Notes: a model not told the origin generated them from the letters alone. A stretch of 64,000 bases of DNA from Pyrenochaeta sp. MPI-SDFR-AT-0127 (GCA_020747015.1 JAGTJM010000086.1:55205-119204), one strand, 5' to 3'; numbered from the stretch's first letter, positions 1-12,156 are shown. Numbers and translations: made by a program.

Positions 1-376
1 GGCAGACATTACTCACAAGCCACATGAACTGGCTTGAGAGGAGAGGAGCGAGCCTGCAAAAGGCCATCATGCGGAGAAAATAAACTTCAGGCTTCGGTGC
101 AATTATTCTTTGCCAGCCCCGAACAATTTCCTTGTTGTCGTTACACCACTGCTTACCGTTATAGCCCATATGCAGAATTAATGCTGGGCTCCGAGCCAAT
201 AGCTTCACTATGATATCAAACTCATCTGCAGGCGATCTGAGCAAGAATATAGACGTTTTTTCCTGTGAATCAGCTCCACAGAGCCGCCAACTCGTGGCTC
301 TTCTATGAGTTTTGGCTAGTAGAGATGTTTCCCCAGACTCTTTCAGCGACGTTAAGAAAAAGTCGCATATGCTGAC
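1..376 (-). CDS. Unrecognised partial open frame running off the left edge
   Basis: On the minus strand one frame stays open for about 125 codons, from a TGA at 379-377 down to base 1, and has no ATG until well inside. The translated stretch looks coding-like, mixing hydrophobic and charged residues (for example SPADEFDIIVKLLARSPA followed by HMGYNGKQWCNDNKE). I do not recognise a family. It could be an internal or last exon of a gene that continues to the left of the window, with its acceptor site near 350-380, or a chance opening. The absence of a start codon argues for an exon rather than a whole gene. Confidence 0.28.
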
Positions 377-2296
377 TCATATGTCCAAATTCCATTTCCG
401 CTCTCGCTTTCTTCATAAATCAGCTGCATAGAGCAAGGCCGCCGACCTAGGTAACTCAGAAAAAGAGCCGGGAGGTGAAGGGAGATAGTGGTGGCGCTTC
501 TCCGTAGCGTCGCGTTTGAGGATTTTTTCTTCTTGGCACACCCTTTTTCGCGCATGCATGCATGACTTTCCATAGCGCATTTTGAATAATCGTTCCTAAG
601 AAATCGTGTTGCAGTCGACTAGGATGATGCTGAGCCACGCAGCCTAGAGTTCTGAATGGCCAAATAATGCGCCATGGCACAAGCATGAGCTCACAGCCCA
701 GAAAAAAAACAAAAGTGCATACTTGGAATCTTGACCCTTCGGGAAACGGGCATCGGTCAGATGTCATACCTTTAGCGCCATCTACTAACTTGGTCAGAGC
801 GCCCTGTACGGCGTAACCAATGCCACGCGTCTTGTGAAGCGGAAAATATTCTACTTTCGCCGGTTGTCAAAACTAACCAATCGGATTCCGAGCCGAGGCT
901 CATGTTCTGGGATTACCGATGAAGCACTCTGACGTTGAGTTCCAAACCATACGAGCACACTTCCTGGTTTCCCTGCTCGTATGACGGTCGCATAGGGCGT
1001 GGCCCTGCTTTACAAATCTCTTCCTTATCTCTCGACACCGGTTCTTGCCGAGCCTGGGTTTCCGAATGTTGGAGGGCAAGAGGTTGGCTCACGAGGCGTT
1101 TGCGGATCATATTGCCCACAGCCCTTTGGAACCGGTGCAATGGTTCCAGGGGCCCTGGTGCCGGGACCACCGTTTCCCCACAAACTCTAAATACCGGTAA
1201 TTACCGTTCTTCAATACGCGAGCTGGCTCACATTGCCAAGGTTGTACGCCTTTTTTTGCGTGGCTAATAATTCGACACGACAACCTGCCGACGTGCTTCA
1301 TAGCTTGTGGACCGTCAAGCCAGAATTTCTGCGCTATACTATTTGCTACATTTAATGCTTTGTCAAGATGATCTAGTCACGGACGATGGTGGCTTCCTCA
1401 TGAGTGCAATTTGTAGCTTTGTCCAGTCCCCTCAAAAAGGATTTGCCGCCAAGATCTAGCGCTTACGGATAGATCGTCAGTCTTCTCCAGAATACGCAGT
1501 GTAGATTTGTCCTCTCGCTTGAATCCTAGAGCTCAGTTTCGCTTCTTTCAAAGGAGCCTTCCCAGCACCTGTTTAGGCTGACTATCTCACTATGCTCGAC
1601 TATCCTGTATCTATGTCGTCCAGGACTGTACCAAATATCACGTACAAAGATACGAACCCAAAACTTTTCTACGAGGACATGGCTGACAGGTACGCCTTGA
1701 CGGACACCAAATAACCTGTTTCACTAACCTCAGTGTTGCTGGTAAGCTTACGCATATTGGTATGGTGTTTTTGAAGTGGTGGGTAACCCTATATTGAGTG
1801 TCTTTGACCTGTTGCTCGGGGTTGTGAGCCTGAAGCCTCTCATGGAGGACCGCCACATAGCGGAGTATGGTGTAGATGATTATTGTCAGTCACCTAACCC
1901 TGACTTCTGTTTTATTTTTGATAAAGGAGAGTAAATCTGTATTAAGGATGGGCACTATTGCCAAGTGCTATCCTACGTCGCAATTTCATCTTCTCGGGCA
2001 GGAAGGCGCAGCTCGGTATGCTTACCTCAATTTAGCATGTATGTGGGTTTGAAGGCTGTGGGATTAGAATGCGCAGTCTACACCTCTACCTTGCGCCTCG
2101 CATGAAGTCCATCTACGACGGAAAAGGCAGGTAGGCTACACAACCGGCTAATGAAGTGATAAAATTAGCCAAGCTTGGCGTAGCTGAGTCACATTTCTCG
2201 CTCGGAATCAACTCTTCACAACGAAAGCTTACGCTTTTGCCTTTCTCTCTCACGAAAGTAAAGTTTCTTGCGGCATCATTGTACAATTTGTTCCTT
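377..2296. other. No gene recognised
   Basis: Only short overlapping open frames are present (for example 935-1267 plus and 913-1170 minus, which shadow each other). None shows a recognisable domain, consistent composition or good splice signals. I see no transposon ends, tRNA-like folds or repeats here. Confidence 0.5.
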
Positions 2297-3043
2297 ATGA
2301 CTCAACAACACGAAATTCAGCTACAATCAATGGCGACTTTCCATGCGTCCCTCCGTCTTCCCCTTGAACTTCGCATCCAAATTTGGGAGTCCGCGATTGA
2401 AGGTCGAGTCCTCGAAGTCAGAAAGCTGTATCCTAGCACGGGTTATTGGTCTCCTACCATGATACCAGCTATCACTAGGGCATGCCAGGAATCCCGCAAG
2501 TATTGCAGCTACAAGAAGGCCTTTATCAGAGACTGGTCTTCGCGCTATATCTGGGTAAACTTTGAAAGCGACATTATACAGGTAAAAAGTGGGCTGATAC
2601 AAGAGTTGGTAGAAGGAATTAGTATAGAAATGGGGAAGATTAGGCATCTACGGATTGAGCTGGTACATGAACAAGGGTGGGATCTATCGGAAGATCTTTT
2701 CTACAAGCATAGCCGCCAAATCCGGTATTTTCCATTGTTAAGAGGCTGTGATGTTCCTGTAGAAGATGGACTGGCACATACTTGGACGGCCTTCATTTAT
2801 GATACATATTGGGGAGCATGCCCAAGGGGCAATGTTCGCATGATAGATGCGCAGACAGGGGAGTGGATCGATGGAAACATATGTGGGCCGTACCAGGACT
2901 ATATCGATACAAATGGAGGAGAAACCAGAAACTATGTTAGAGACACCTTCGATCCTGAGTGGGGTGAGAAGGACGATGACGAGAGGTACGAAGCGATGAG
3001 ACGGATTCAGATACCTTTGCCACGGATTAATTTGAATTATTGA
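2297..3043 (+). CDS. 2EXR domain protein
   Basis: A 248-residue single-exon protein. Residues about 16-50 carry the fungal 2EXR signature, an F-box-like segment: LRLPLELRIQIWESA, then a short strand pair with VLEV, and further on ITRACQESRKYC. Members of this family are numerous in filamentous ascomycetes and mostly uncharacterised; no enzymatic role is known. The rest is rich in aromatic and acidic residues, typical of the family. The frame is open upstream to 2156, but the Met at 2297 lies just before the conserved domain and fits homologue starts better than the 48-residue extension. The gene is tail-to-tail with the membrane protein at 3165-3629, separated by 121 bases. No breaks are seen. 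Confidence 0.75.
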   Translation: MTQQHEIQLQSMATFHASLRLPLELRIQIWESAIEGRVLEVRKLYPSTGYWSPTMIPAITRACQESRKYCSYKKAFIRDWSSRYIWVNFESDIIQVKSGLIQELVEGISIEMGKIRHLRIELVHEQGWDLSEDLFYKHSRQIRYFPLLRGCDVPVEDGLAHTWTAFIYDTYWGACPRGNVRMIDAQTGEWIDGNICGPYQDYIDTNGGETRNYVRDTFDPEWGEKDDDERYEAMRRIQIPLPRINLNY

Positions 3044-3164
3044 GCATTTGGATACTTCGAGCGTTGCAAAGTCCTCTGATTTTGTTGAAAACCTCGACAT
3101 TATTGAGGCTCTTGCACACCTCAGCCCTTTTTGTCGAATAACAACACAATATCCTACACGATGA

Positions 3165-3629
3165 CTATACAGAATACAATAAACAGACACTGATTAGTAA
3201 CATAACTCTGTACTCTTCATCGTCGTAAGTTGTGGGCAGCCATGGATAATATAAATACTCCACTCTTCCATTTGGATATATTTTCCAGCATTTCGCGTCC
3301 CTCTCGTGACGTGATGCTTGTTGTGGACACATAGTTATCGGCTCAGCCGAGTTATACTGTTTTCGAGTGCCAAACAACGGCCTGCAGTTAAACATACATA
3401 GAGGAACCCAGAAACGATATTGAAAGTACAGAAGAGCAAGAAAAAGAAGAGCCAGAAAAATTGTTATCCGAACACCATGCGAAAGCACTTGGGAGGTCTG
3501 CGTTGGTGCCGTCCCAGGACTTAGTGGCTTGTGGTCATCCGGTGTCTCTGGATAGTTGTAGACGTTGACGCCTTTCGAGTTGTTTTCATTAACGTTGCGC
3601 GCCAAATCAATCTTTTCTGAGGTAGCCAT
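3165..3629 (-). CDS. Small single-pass membrane protein, hypothetical
   Basis: A 154-residue frame with a polar N-terminus of about 50 residues, one strong hydrophobic segment (residues about 54-70, core IFLALLFLALLYF) flanked by charged or aromatic residues, and a tail with several Cys and Tyr residues. No signal peptide is evident, so a type II or tail-proximal membrane anchor is likely. I do not recognise the family. The last residues (LLISVCLLYSV) form a second short hydrophobic patch that could be a false tail if a 3' splice was missed. It converges on the 2EXR gene. It is probably a real gene but the evidence is only composition and topology. Confidence 0.45.
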   Translation of the reverse strand: MATSEKIDLARNVNENNSKGVNVYNYPETPDDHKPLSPGTAPTQTSQVLSHGVRITIFLALLFLALLYFQYRFWVPLCMFNCRPLFGTRKQYNSAEPITMCPQQASRHERDAKCWKIYPNGRVEYLYYPWLPTTYDDEEYRVMLLISVCLLYSV

Positions 3630-4420
3630 TAGGATCCGATCTCGGATATAGGGTCGGGACTGGCGAGGTTGGATGCCTACTTTTAACTTATCTTAATTAG
3701 CAAACTGTTGAATTATGCAGGTTTGCTACTTATGTAGGAGTGTACGTTCATTGTAATTCATATAATACTAACAAAGGGTTTGAGGCGTTGCAAGCGCTGT
3801 CTGCTTCAATTTTATCCGTACCAAAGTTGAAGCTATAAATTACCTCAAGCCTTTGGAATCTCACTCTCTTCTTGCGTTAGTACAAGACAGTAATAGTAAA
3901 CTGTCTCTCTCTATAAGAAGCCGACGTAAACTAAAATCTCTCACGAGTAGATATTATAGAAGAACACTACTATGACTACTAGTGATACAAATATTGTCAA
4001 AAGTAAATCATGACTATAGTGCAACTTTAGTATTATCTATTTTAAAGTACGAAGAGATTTTAATACACGGGACCTCCAATTGAGCTAGGGTTTACCCTTA
4101 TCCACAAATAATCGGAAGTAGTATGCAACGAAAACATGGCTAGGAAAGATATCAATCCATCCAGCTCAAATAAGACAACCTACGCCGTATACGTGCAGCC
4201 GTAAAACAGATGCGTCTCATAGAGGGGCGGAGGATATATTCTTCGAAACTTAGATACTAAGATAGATATGCTCGACAGAGGTACAGCAAAAGGCTATTAG
4301 TCATGCACCTCGATCCCTAAGCTAGTTCACCTAAGTCTTTGGAATATAAAGACCATTAAAAAGAGCGAGCATAGTCCCTACGCACACAGTTCGAAATACC
4401 GGCCTTATATTGACAGCAAT
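3630..4420. other. AT-rich intergenic stretch
   Basis: No open frame of note. Base composition is AT-rich and the tract upstream of 4421 would hold the promoter of the ancestral metallopeptidase gene. I see no inverted repeat or transposon signature. Confidence 0.5.
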
Positions 4421-5666
4421 ATGCGTACGTTCTACTTTATTCTACTTTGTACGATCTTGTCTACCATCACTGCGAGAGTAATCTTGCCTATTGGTGCGAT
4501 TACTAGCTTAGCGCGTTTGAAAAAGAGAGAGGGGAAGGGTGGTGATCCCAAAACTGAAGCAGTTAAAATTTCATTTACTAGTTGCGATGGCACGAACTCG
4601 AAGACGGAAATACAATGAACAAAGATATTTCCGACGTTAGGATGACGCAATTAAGCTCGCCGCCCAAATCACCGAGATTGATACTACAATAGACGTTAGC
4701 TCTTTCGATTGCAAGTCCCATCCACACCTCATACATCTTTCAGTCTATCACAAATGAAGCAAGTAGTCTGAGTTGGCATATGGCCTAACCTATAACGGCA
4801 AGACTACTATCGTAAAGCACCTTGATATTATGGAGAAAATGCAAGCGGCAATCAACAACACCAAATACTAATATTGTCCTAGTTTTCAGTCTCAACATGC
4901 AAACAGAAGGCATGGCCACAAGATCCTTAGTGTATACAATAAAGCTGCAAGCTATGGCCAGACTTTATTAAAGGGATAGCGTGTCAACATCTTCTGCCCG
5001 TCCGAAGATCAGGACCTCCGCAGGTCCTGCGCTCGCGATGCAGCATTTGAATGAAACACTTTATGTTCAGACAGCTGATGCATATGCGATTCACGTAATG
5101 CGGAGGGCAAATGCAACAACTATGAAAAGTGGAAAGATGACCCTGATCAATCCTACATCAACATACAATTTTGTGGTGAGTGGTTCAAACATCTTCATTA
5201 AAGGAGGCCATTGATGCAGGTAGGAACGCCGAAAAACTTTCGGGATGTAATATGAATTATTACTGGCACAATAGAGGTAGGAAAGATTCATTGCTGGTTA
5301 AGAATGGCACCTACGAGCCGTAGCCAAGACTCTATTCCATGAGCTAATTCACGGCGCAACTGTTGGCATGAAAGCAAATGAGAACTTCGCGATCACTAAT
5401 CTAGAGATTACAATCCGAAAACATGACAAGCCCGGCGGATATAAGAAGGTACATCGAGCGAATTAAGAAGGCGAGCAAAGGGAATGGACGGCACCGAGCC
5501 AATTCCTGATAAACAACCTTCGGATCCAAGCCCTGGCCCAATCCGTTCACTTTCTCAGCCCCCAATCAAGGCAAGACGCGGCAGATCCTTAGCCTGGAGT
5601 GTGAATGCAGAATGTGAAAATTATAAGATGTACGGAATCTTAAAGATTCAAAAGGTTCACCAGTAA
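4421..5666 (+). pseudogene. Secreted zinc metallopeptidase-like gene, broken
   Basis: The reading starts with a clear signal peptide (MRTFYFILLCTILSTITARV) and stops after 65 codons. Downstream, pieces in other frames carry on the same protein: DDAIKLAAQI near 4640, IFCPSEDQD near 4985, INIQFCGEWF near 5155, then LFHELIHG at about 5333-5356, which is an HExxH zinc motif, and finally NAECENYKMYGIL near 5605. This order (signal peptide, Cys-rich middle, HExxH, then an N-A-x-N-Y-type segment) is that of fungal deuterolysin/Asp-zincin-like secreted peptidases. Several frameshifts and in-frame stops separate the pieces, and at least one stop sits where a Trp would be expected. Some gaps might be introns, but not all, because stops also fall inside conserved blocks. 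The exact peptidase clan is inferred, not proven. Confidence 0.6.
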
Positions 5667-5947
5667 TTATATCTTCATCTTCTTCAACTTTGAATTATAC
5701 TGTGTAAGGTATTAGCTTCTATACTGTTATGAAGAGCCAAACTATGCAGAGTGCATCTACCTAGTCTACGCTTAAGATACTACCTTCATTTTGCTCATTT
5801 TAATCGTTTTGCTGATTTTGCTCATTGTTTACCATCTTGGGCGGCAACTGAGCTTGCCATCCTGTGCACTTGCAGACTAATTAACTCTTAGTATAGGTAC
5901 TCGCGTATAGGCTACTAGCCCGCAAGGTATTTTATATATTCTAAATT

Positions 5948-7021
5948 CTAGATAAACTCTAAACAACCGTTCCTGTTTCCAATTCTCTCATCCAAAGTGA
6001 TAGACCTCTGATGCCACTGCCCGTTCTGCTCTAACTCTCCCTCTAGTCTATGGCCTCCATCAACAAGCCGCATATTTCTCGCTGAGGCACCAAAGTTGCC
6101 CCCACCGCGGCTACCCCCACCAGGAACCTGTAGATTTTGGCCAGGATAGATCAAATCCGGATTGGTGATATTATTGTGTCGAGCTAATTCCTCGTAGGAG
6201 CAATGACTGAAGCGTCCGGCGATGGCACGTAGCGTATCGCCTTGTTGAACTGTATACGTGTTTGCGCCGTTGCTAGACCCCCCTGACCAGCGGAAACTCC
6301 CATTATCATTCTCGATAATCCGGTTCAGACTGATAGAGCTAGATTGGTACGAGCCATCTGTTCGGCGGCATTGCGCGTGTAGGTTATAGTCACCGTGGGC
6401 GTCGAGGCGAATGTCTTGCGACGACGCCGTGAAGTTACCGCCAAAGTCACCGCGGCTACGTGGCTCATCTTGTCTATGGACCGAACTTTGCGCTGGCTTT
6501 GGATCATGGCTCTGCACATCCTGTTGTTGTTGCTGTTGCTGCTTCTCCCATTTCTTCTTCTCATCACGTTCGTCTTTCCAGCCGGACGCAGCATCCTGAG
6601 CCTTGTGACCGGTGAAAGCTCCTGCAAGAGCGCCAATGATGGTACCCGTTTTGCCATGACCAGCCTTTCCGCCCAAAGCGTGGCCACCAAATGCTCCTGC
6701 GGCTCCTCCAGCTAACCCGCCCATGATGCCACGGTCACCCTCCGGGTCACCCTCGCCATTATATTGGTTCTGGTAGCCTTGGTTGTGCGAGTTGCGACCA
6801 GAGTTGGAAGAATGGGCTGCCGCCGAAGGATATTGTTGGAACTGCGGGGGCTCTTGGCCATATCCCTGTGGCTGTCCTTGCCCATAGTAGGAACTGGCCT
6901 CGCCATGGCGGTTCTGTTGTTGACCGGAAGACTGACCATAGCTATCACCGTTGTTGTAGTCTTGACCATGTTGAGGGTAGCCGCCCTGTTGCTGATAGGC
7001 GCCGTTGCCGTAATTCGACAT
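5948..7021 (-). CDS. CVNH lectin with inserted LysM domain and glycine-zipper region
   Basis: A 357-residue protein from the Met at 7021; an in-frame Met 11 codons upstream at 7054 is less likely because the native start MSNYG is typical of this group. Order: Gln/Gly/Tyr-rich disordered N-terminus (1-95), a glycine-zipper segment with repeated small residues (about 99-138, including GGLAGGAAGAFGG), a charged stretch with seven Gln in a row (about 150-167), the first half of a cyanovirin-N homology fold (194-246), a LysM carbohydrate-binding module (255-299, TYTVQQGDTLRAIAGRF to YPGQNLQVP), then the second CVNH half (308-357). LysM inserted between CVNH halves is a known fungal lectin architecture; it suggests binding of chitin-type or mannose-type glycans. 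No signal peptide is seen, so it may be cytoplasmic or unconventionally located. The frame is intact with no intron. Confidence 0.88.
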   Translation of the reverse strand: MSNYGNGAYQQQGGYPQHGQDYNNGDSYGQSSGQQQNRHGEASSYYGQGQPQGYGQEPPQFQQYPSAAAHSSNSGRNSHNQGYQNQYNGEGDPEGDRGIMGGLAGGAAGAFGGHALGGKAGHGKTGTIIGALAGAFTGHKAQDAASGWKDERDEKKKWEKQQQQQQQDVQSHDPKPAQSSVHRQDEPRSRGDFGGNFTASSQDIRLDAHGDYNLHAQCRRTDGSYQSSSISLNRIIENDNGSFRWSGGSSNGANTYTVQQGDTLRAIAGRFSHCSYEELARHNNITNPDLIYPGQNLQVPGGGSRGGGNFGASARNMRLVDGGHRLEGELEQNGQWHQRSITLDERIGNRNGCLEFI

Positions 7022-10000
7022 TGTGGGATGTTGAAATTTTTGTATGATTTCCAATTGGATACTAGAATGCCTGCTAGTTTTGAAGCCCTCCTTTCAACCC
7101 CCAGACTCTGTCTTTATGTACATTGCGCTCTTGCAACCGCTGTCGCAATAACGAGACACCGCCACTTTCTGCGGCGATATTGTGGAGTCCGTGAATCGTC
7201 ACCACGCCGCGCAACTCCACCCAAGCCACGCTTCGGCCCAATTAGGCAAGTGCATCACCGCTCTGCAGCCCGTGCTACGGAAAAGACGGCTTTGCATTTG
7301 TCTCGAACGCAGATAGACCGCTATACTTCACTGCATGCCGGGCGTAGGGATGCATCGCCCTGATTATCCTAAAAAAGACGAACAAAGTTCCCATCGCATC
7401 ATCGAAATGGTCAATATGGCTCAGTGGGAATGACGCGGCGTATTGCCGACAAACACTGCATCATACAATACATGGGTGCGACATGACATGAAGCTAATCG
7501 CCTTATGCGTAAAATAAACTTCGAGTCGCATCATAGTCATCGACTCTTGCTTGCCTATAGATGTACCTACATTTTAGTGTAGCCTCTTTCTTTACTCTTC
7601 GCGGATACTGTGAGACTATTTTGACGCGTAATTAGCAAACGTTTAGACCAGACTGAAAACTGATCAACGAGACACGCGTGATTGTCTACCGGGCCTTCTC
7701 CCTGACTTGAAACGACCGAGACCCACAAATATCTAATAAACAACCAACTCCGTGCGTGGCCTTAAAATAGCTGAGGCTCTATCAGGTATAGGTTGCTGCA
7801 AAACTGACTTTCTTTTACATGCGTATGTTCATTATGACATTCTTTAGCAAGCCTCGTGGCAAGATGGATTGGCTTGTCTGATGATTGGGCCTATGCTTGC
7901 GAGCTGTCCCTGCGTGCTGATGGTTTCCATATCGTGGCTTGATAACCCACCCAGTCAATATGCCTAAAATCGCAGCCACTCCTGGCTCGTACAACAAGTC
8001 ATGTTACTCCCTATCATTTGTCTTGTTGCATCGCTGTATGCTAAGTCTCTGTCGTAGGAAAAACAATCGCTTCGAGCCCATTGACAGCGTCATCTGCCTG
8101 CTCTGCCCGTCTCGTCCAGAATTTTTGAGTTCGGAGACATAAATCCTTTCGCCCCCATTGCTTCCATCACGGCCTGTCTCGCTCATGTCTCAATGATGTT
8201 GTCATCTAGCTAAGATCACTTCCACTGGGGTAGAGCGACAGATCCAGCACTGCTCCCGCAATGAAGGACAGCTTCCTGTACAGCCGCAGGTGCATTAGCC
8301 AAATGACCACGATTGGAAAGCTCGGCGACAGACATACTGACATAAATGACATCAAACACGGCGGACGTAGTAGCAGCCATCGCGAAGACCCAGAGGCGCC
8401 TCAGGCGATTCTAGTGCTAGTGTTCATGATGCATCCTTGAAGCTATCATACTGCTCAGCGCTAGCGGCTATTAAGTTACTTGTGTTTGGCCTACGTCCTT
8501 CTATCGGCCTACAACACAGTGACCAACGCGCTGTTGGATACCCCCTGCATAGTGTTGAAGAGTAGCCCCACCCATCACTCTCACATTAACACACCACTCC
8601 AAGGTACTAATACTCTAGGGACATTGCATACAAGCCGTATATTGTGTGAAAGAGACATGTATCAAACCTCGAAGAAAAAGTTCATCTGCACTAGCCAATA
8701 ATCACAGTAAAGGTTGAGCGACTACTGCTACCGTAGAGCTTGAAACTACGTTATTCAGGGATAAATTCCCTTTTGCATCCTTGTAGTTGTTCTGGAAGTC
8801 TGCTTGAAGGTAGTCCCTGAATGCATTGGGAAATTAACTTTTGAGCGTTGACCCAACGGCCGCATAACATTCTTCCCTCCGAAAATAAGCGAGATGGGGC
8901 CTGAGATGGGGCCAGCCGTTTCCTCAGTATACTAGTCGAAGTGCTATCACTAGACGCTCGCTTTTACGCAAGGCGCACAAACTTCACCTCTCCCGGTCGG
9001 TATAAAGTTAAGCTCCTGAAAGTGGTATTCCAGCATCTTAAAGAAATTTGCAATAGCCTAGATCCCCCCCAGCTCTCGCTATTTGGCTTAACCCTCAGGA
9101 ATTAGCCCATCTTTAGCCCAATCCTCCAGGCCTAAATCTATGATTTCTTCTGGTCTGGATTATATGATTTACTAGGACATTCCGGCCAATACAGAACGCT
9201 GAGCTCCGTGTTAAGCAGAAACTTAGGTGTGTACTCCAAGGTCTATAAGGCCTACAATATGGGAAGGGACTTAACTATTATTTTCGATAATATTTACCGC
9301 ATCCGGGTACATGGATGCTAAGATGCGGTAGTAATCACGCACGACCGCAATAGTCGTATCGCGCAAGTAGGTGATTTGTCTTATCTCAGTTATTATAAGG
9401 GGGTGAAAGGATTGGTATAATTTCAATAGCTGATTAAAGATATCTGTTACAATCTCGGTCTGTAGACTATCAGACAAGCGAGGTGAGTGAATTAATAGCA
9501 ATAGAGGAACCCGGCTCTAACCGACTTCATAGCTTTACGTTATAAGATAAGGCTTTTATAAGACCTGTAGTCTTAAAGCCTACTCTCTGAATATTCGTTT
9601 CTATTAGCGTTAAAATCACTACCTAGGTATAGTAGCTACTCCTATAGCTACTATATCGCGTATAGGCCGTGCCATTACAAAGTAGGCTATACTATAATAG
9701 AGTAATAGAGTAACTATAGTATACTAGTATACACGGTGGTTATCCTAGATACAAACTAGGTATTAACGTAATTAAACTAAGCTAAGCTATAGTGGCTTAG
9801 TTTATCTATACATAGCATAGAATAATAATATAAATTATTATAGGATAGTTCTCAGTGGAAAGAAGATGTATCAGACTTCAGATAATCCCTAACAGCGCAT
9901 GTATTAGACATACTAACATCCGTATCTTAGGTCACGGCTGCTGTACCGGTATAATAGCCTGTGAGCCTTAATAAGCTTCGCATACGAGCGCTTTGAAGTA

Positions 10001-10570
10001 GGAGTAAAAATTACGATCCGGGGCCCCTCGCAAAGCTAAACATACGCTCAAACGGCGAAGGTGGAAGATGATGCACTGTTAGACTCATATTGACGACACT
10101 GGCGGACAGGATGCTTGTATAGCAGTTGTTTGGTAATATAAAGTAGTTAAAAATTGGGGTTGCAACAATTAATCCCTATAATAGACTCGTTGATAATTCT
10201 CGTTATAGTACTCCTAGTAACCAGCGATGAAGCCAAACTGTTAGCACCGTGATCAATTCGCGCCGATAAACGGACCGAGCACAGAGAATCGCCGCCTTCT
10301 CACAATTTGATACAGCCGTCAAGCCCCGAAGTCTTTGAGTCATCACTTAACAAAGACCGAGAGGCCGAGCGAAAGTAACCCGAATAACCGAATTCGAATG
10401 CGAACAAGTGCGGATGAGTGCGTCGAGAGCTGACGAAAAAGAAAAAAAGTGTGGCCATGTATAAAGTCTTGAAATAGTATCATGAATGATGCTCTAATCT
10501 CAGCCCAGTTTCGAAGAACAGTTTTGTCGCAAAATCCGCGAAATTTCTCGTTAGCATACTGTTCACCAAA
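7022..10570. other. Long intergenic stretch, partly RIP-like, no gene recognised
   Basis: The first 300 bases are upstream of the lectin gene. The region has only short frames. One of 55 codons on the minus strand (about 8218-8385, Met then AATTSAVFDVIYVSMSVAE) looks protein-like but I do not recognise it. Bases 9520-9870 are TpA-rich with many small palindromes (for example around 9775-9800), consistent with an old RIP-mutated repeat. Bases 10250-10560 recover normal composition and probably hold the promoter of the next gene. Confidence 0.5.
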
Positions 10571-11381
10571 ATGGCCTTGTGCTCTCTGGAGGTTTTATCG
10601 CATAACTTCCTAGAAGATATTCTTAGCTTCTGGTTTTCCCATATAGATAACATTGACAATATCATAGCTCCCGATGTGGAGGATGCTATGCCGTGGTTCT
10701 CGCAAGACGACGCATATGACAGAGCCTGCATGTGAGCATTAATACATTCCACAATTGCATCGCTTTCTACCTTTCTACTACTAACAAGTTCGCAGCACTA
10801 ACTTTGGGACACAGCTTGAGCAAATTAAGTCGATAGAAGCGAGCGGAATGAAAATTTTGTCCATAGCAAGACCATCGACACCTCTACATTGGATAAGCCT
10901 CATCATACTCCTTGACCAGCTTCCACGAAACTGTTACAGAGGAAACAAAGCTGGGGTTGCGTACAGAGTCTTCGATAAGATGGCGCTTGAGATTGCTTTG
11001 CGAGCAATCGAGCTTGGCATTCCAGGGCATCTTCCTGTACGGTTTCGAGTTGCGTATTCGTTCTGGTTTTTCATGCCCTTGGAGCACGCCGAGAGCTTGC
11101 AGATGCAGCAGATGGTGACGGAACATCATGCCAACTTGTTCCGGGAATGCGAAATGCTAATGGATGGCTCAATTGATGCTGGGGACACAGACGTAGCGCA
11201 CTGCCGAAGTGTACTTTTAAAGAGAAGAATACATTATGAGAAATTTAAGGATGCTTTACGTGGTATCTGTAATGAACATAAGGACACTATTCGACTTTTT
11301 GGGCGCTACCCGCGTCGCAATAAGGTTCTCAATCGGAGCTCAACTGAGGCGGAGCTAGCGTATCTACAAGAACAGAGCTAG
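10571..11381 (+). CDS. DUF924 family protein
   Basis: Two exons, 10571-10731 and 10796-11381, give an uninterrupted 248-residue protein. The 64-nt intron has a GTGAGC donor, a CTACTAAC branch site and a GCAG acceptor, and splicing restores the family core across the join. Motifs: ILSFWF near the N-terminus, WISLIILLDQLPRN (about residues 85-98), FWFFMPLEHAE (about 138-148) and FGRYPRRNKVLNRSSTEAE (about 219-237). These are the DUF924 (YbaW/TPR-like alpha-helical) hallmarks, present from bacteria to fungi with no established biochemical role. Length matches the family (roughly 200-260 residues in fungi). The start is the first Met in frame before the FWF motif. Intact and probably functional. 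Confidence 0.85.
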
Positions 11382-12156
11382 ATATGAAGGGTAAAAAAGT
11401 AGTACAGATGTAAACAATAATTAAGGCTAGTCATAAGCTCTTATACTAGTAAACGCACATCAGCGATACCTATGTAAGATAGAGGTATAATTTAGAGGGC
11501 ATTATTGTTTGTCTATTTAGGCGGTTAAAGTTGCGCAGTATCGTCCACGGAAAGTCTAGATGTGAGATGGAGCCGCTGCAAGATCTACCAGCTACTAAGT
11601 TCTCAGAACTATAACACATAACTAAATAAGAACATAGCCAAATGATTATACAACTAAGAAGCCCCCTGTAACCACCCGTACAAAACGGCCTACATCTCGT
11701 CTTCTATGGCAAGTCAATACAAATAAGTGGTGAGCTTCTAAATCCACATGGGCTCACTTTTCTTTCATTTCCGTTGTTCGATTCAGCAAAGCATACGACA
11801 TTTCTAAATCAATATTTCGGCAACATTCGCTTCTGTCAAACTTGTCTGTTTTGCGACGTGCCAAGCCATGACCTTGAGGACACCATGTCCATTGCTGAGT
11901 CACCAAATAGTCGCCGCTACGCTCGTGTTTTTCCCCTGGCCCCTTGAAACGTCAACATTATATGGAAGTGAGTCAAAAGGACAACGCACCAAGATATCAG
12001 GCAGCAATTTTGCACAATTACCCTAGTTTCCGGGCTTGGAGCTGGTTTTAACAAAGTCAACAGTATTCAAATATCCAGCCTGCCATCTAAAGTGCGCGTT
12101 ACTTTGCTACTAATTAGGTGAGCTCTTATTCAAAACCTTATAGTATATCCAGATAG
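11382..12156. other. Intergenic stretch, nothing recognised
   Basis: No frame of interest. It should contain the terminator of the DUF924 gene and the promoter of the Hsp70-like gene. Confidence 0.5.

Noticed and set aside
6395..7363. Plus-strand frames of 106 and 199 codons across the lectin gene
   Set aside because: They are antisense to the LysM/CVNH gene; their Leu/Val-rich content mirrors its Gln/Gly codons.
10480..10752. Minus-strand 90-codon frame
   Set aside because: Antisense to the first exon and intron of the DUF924 gene.
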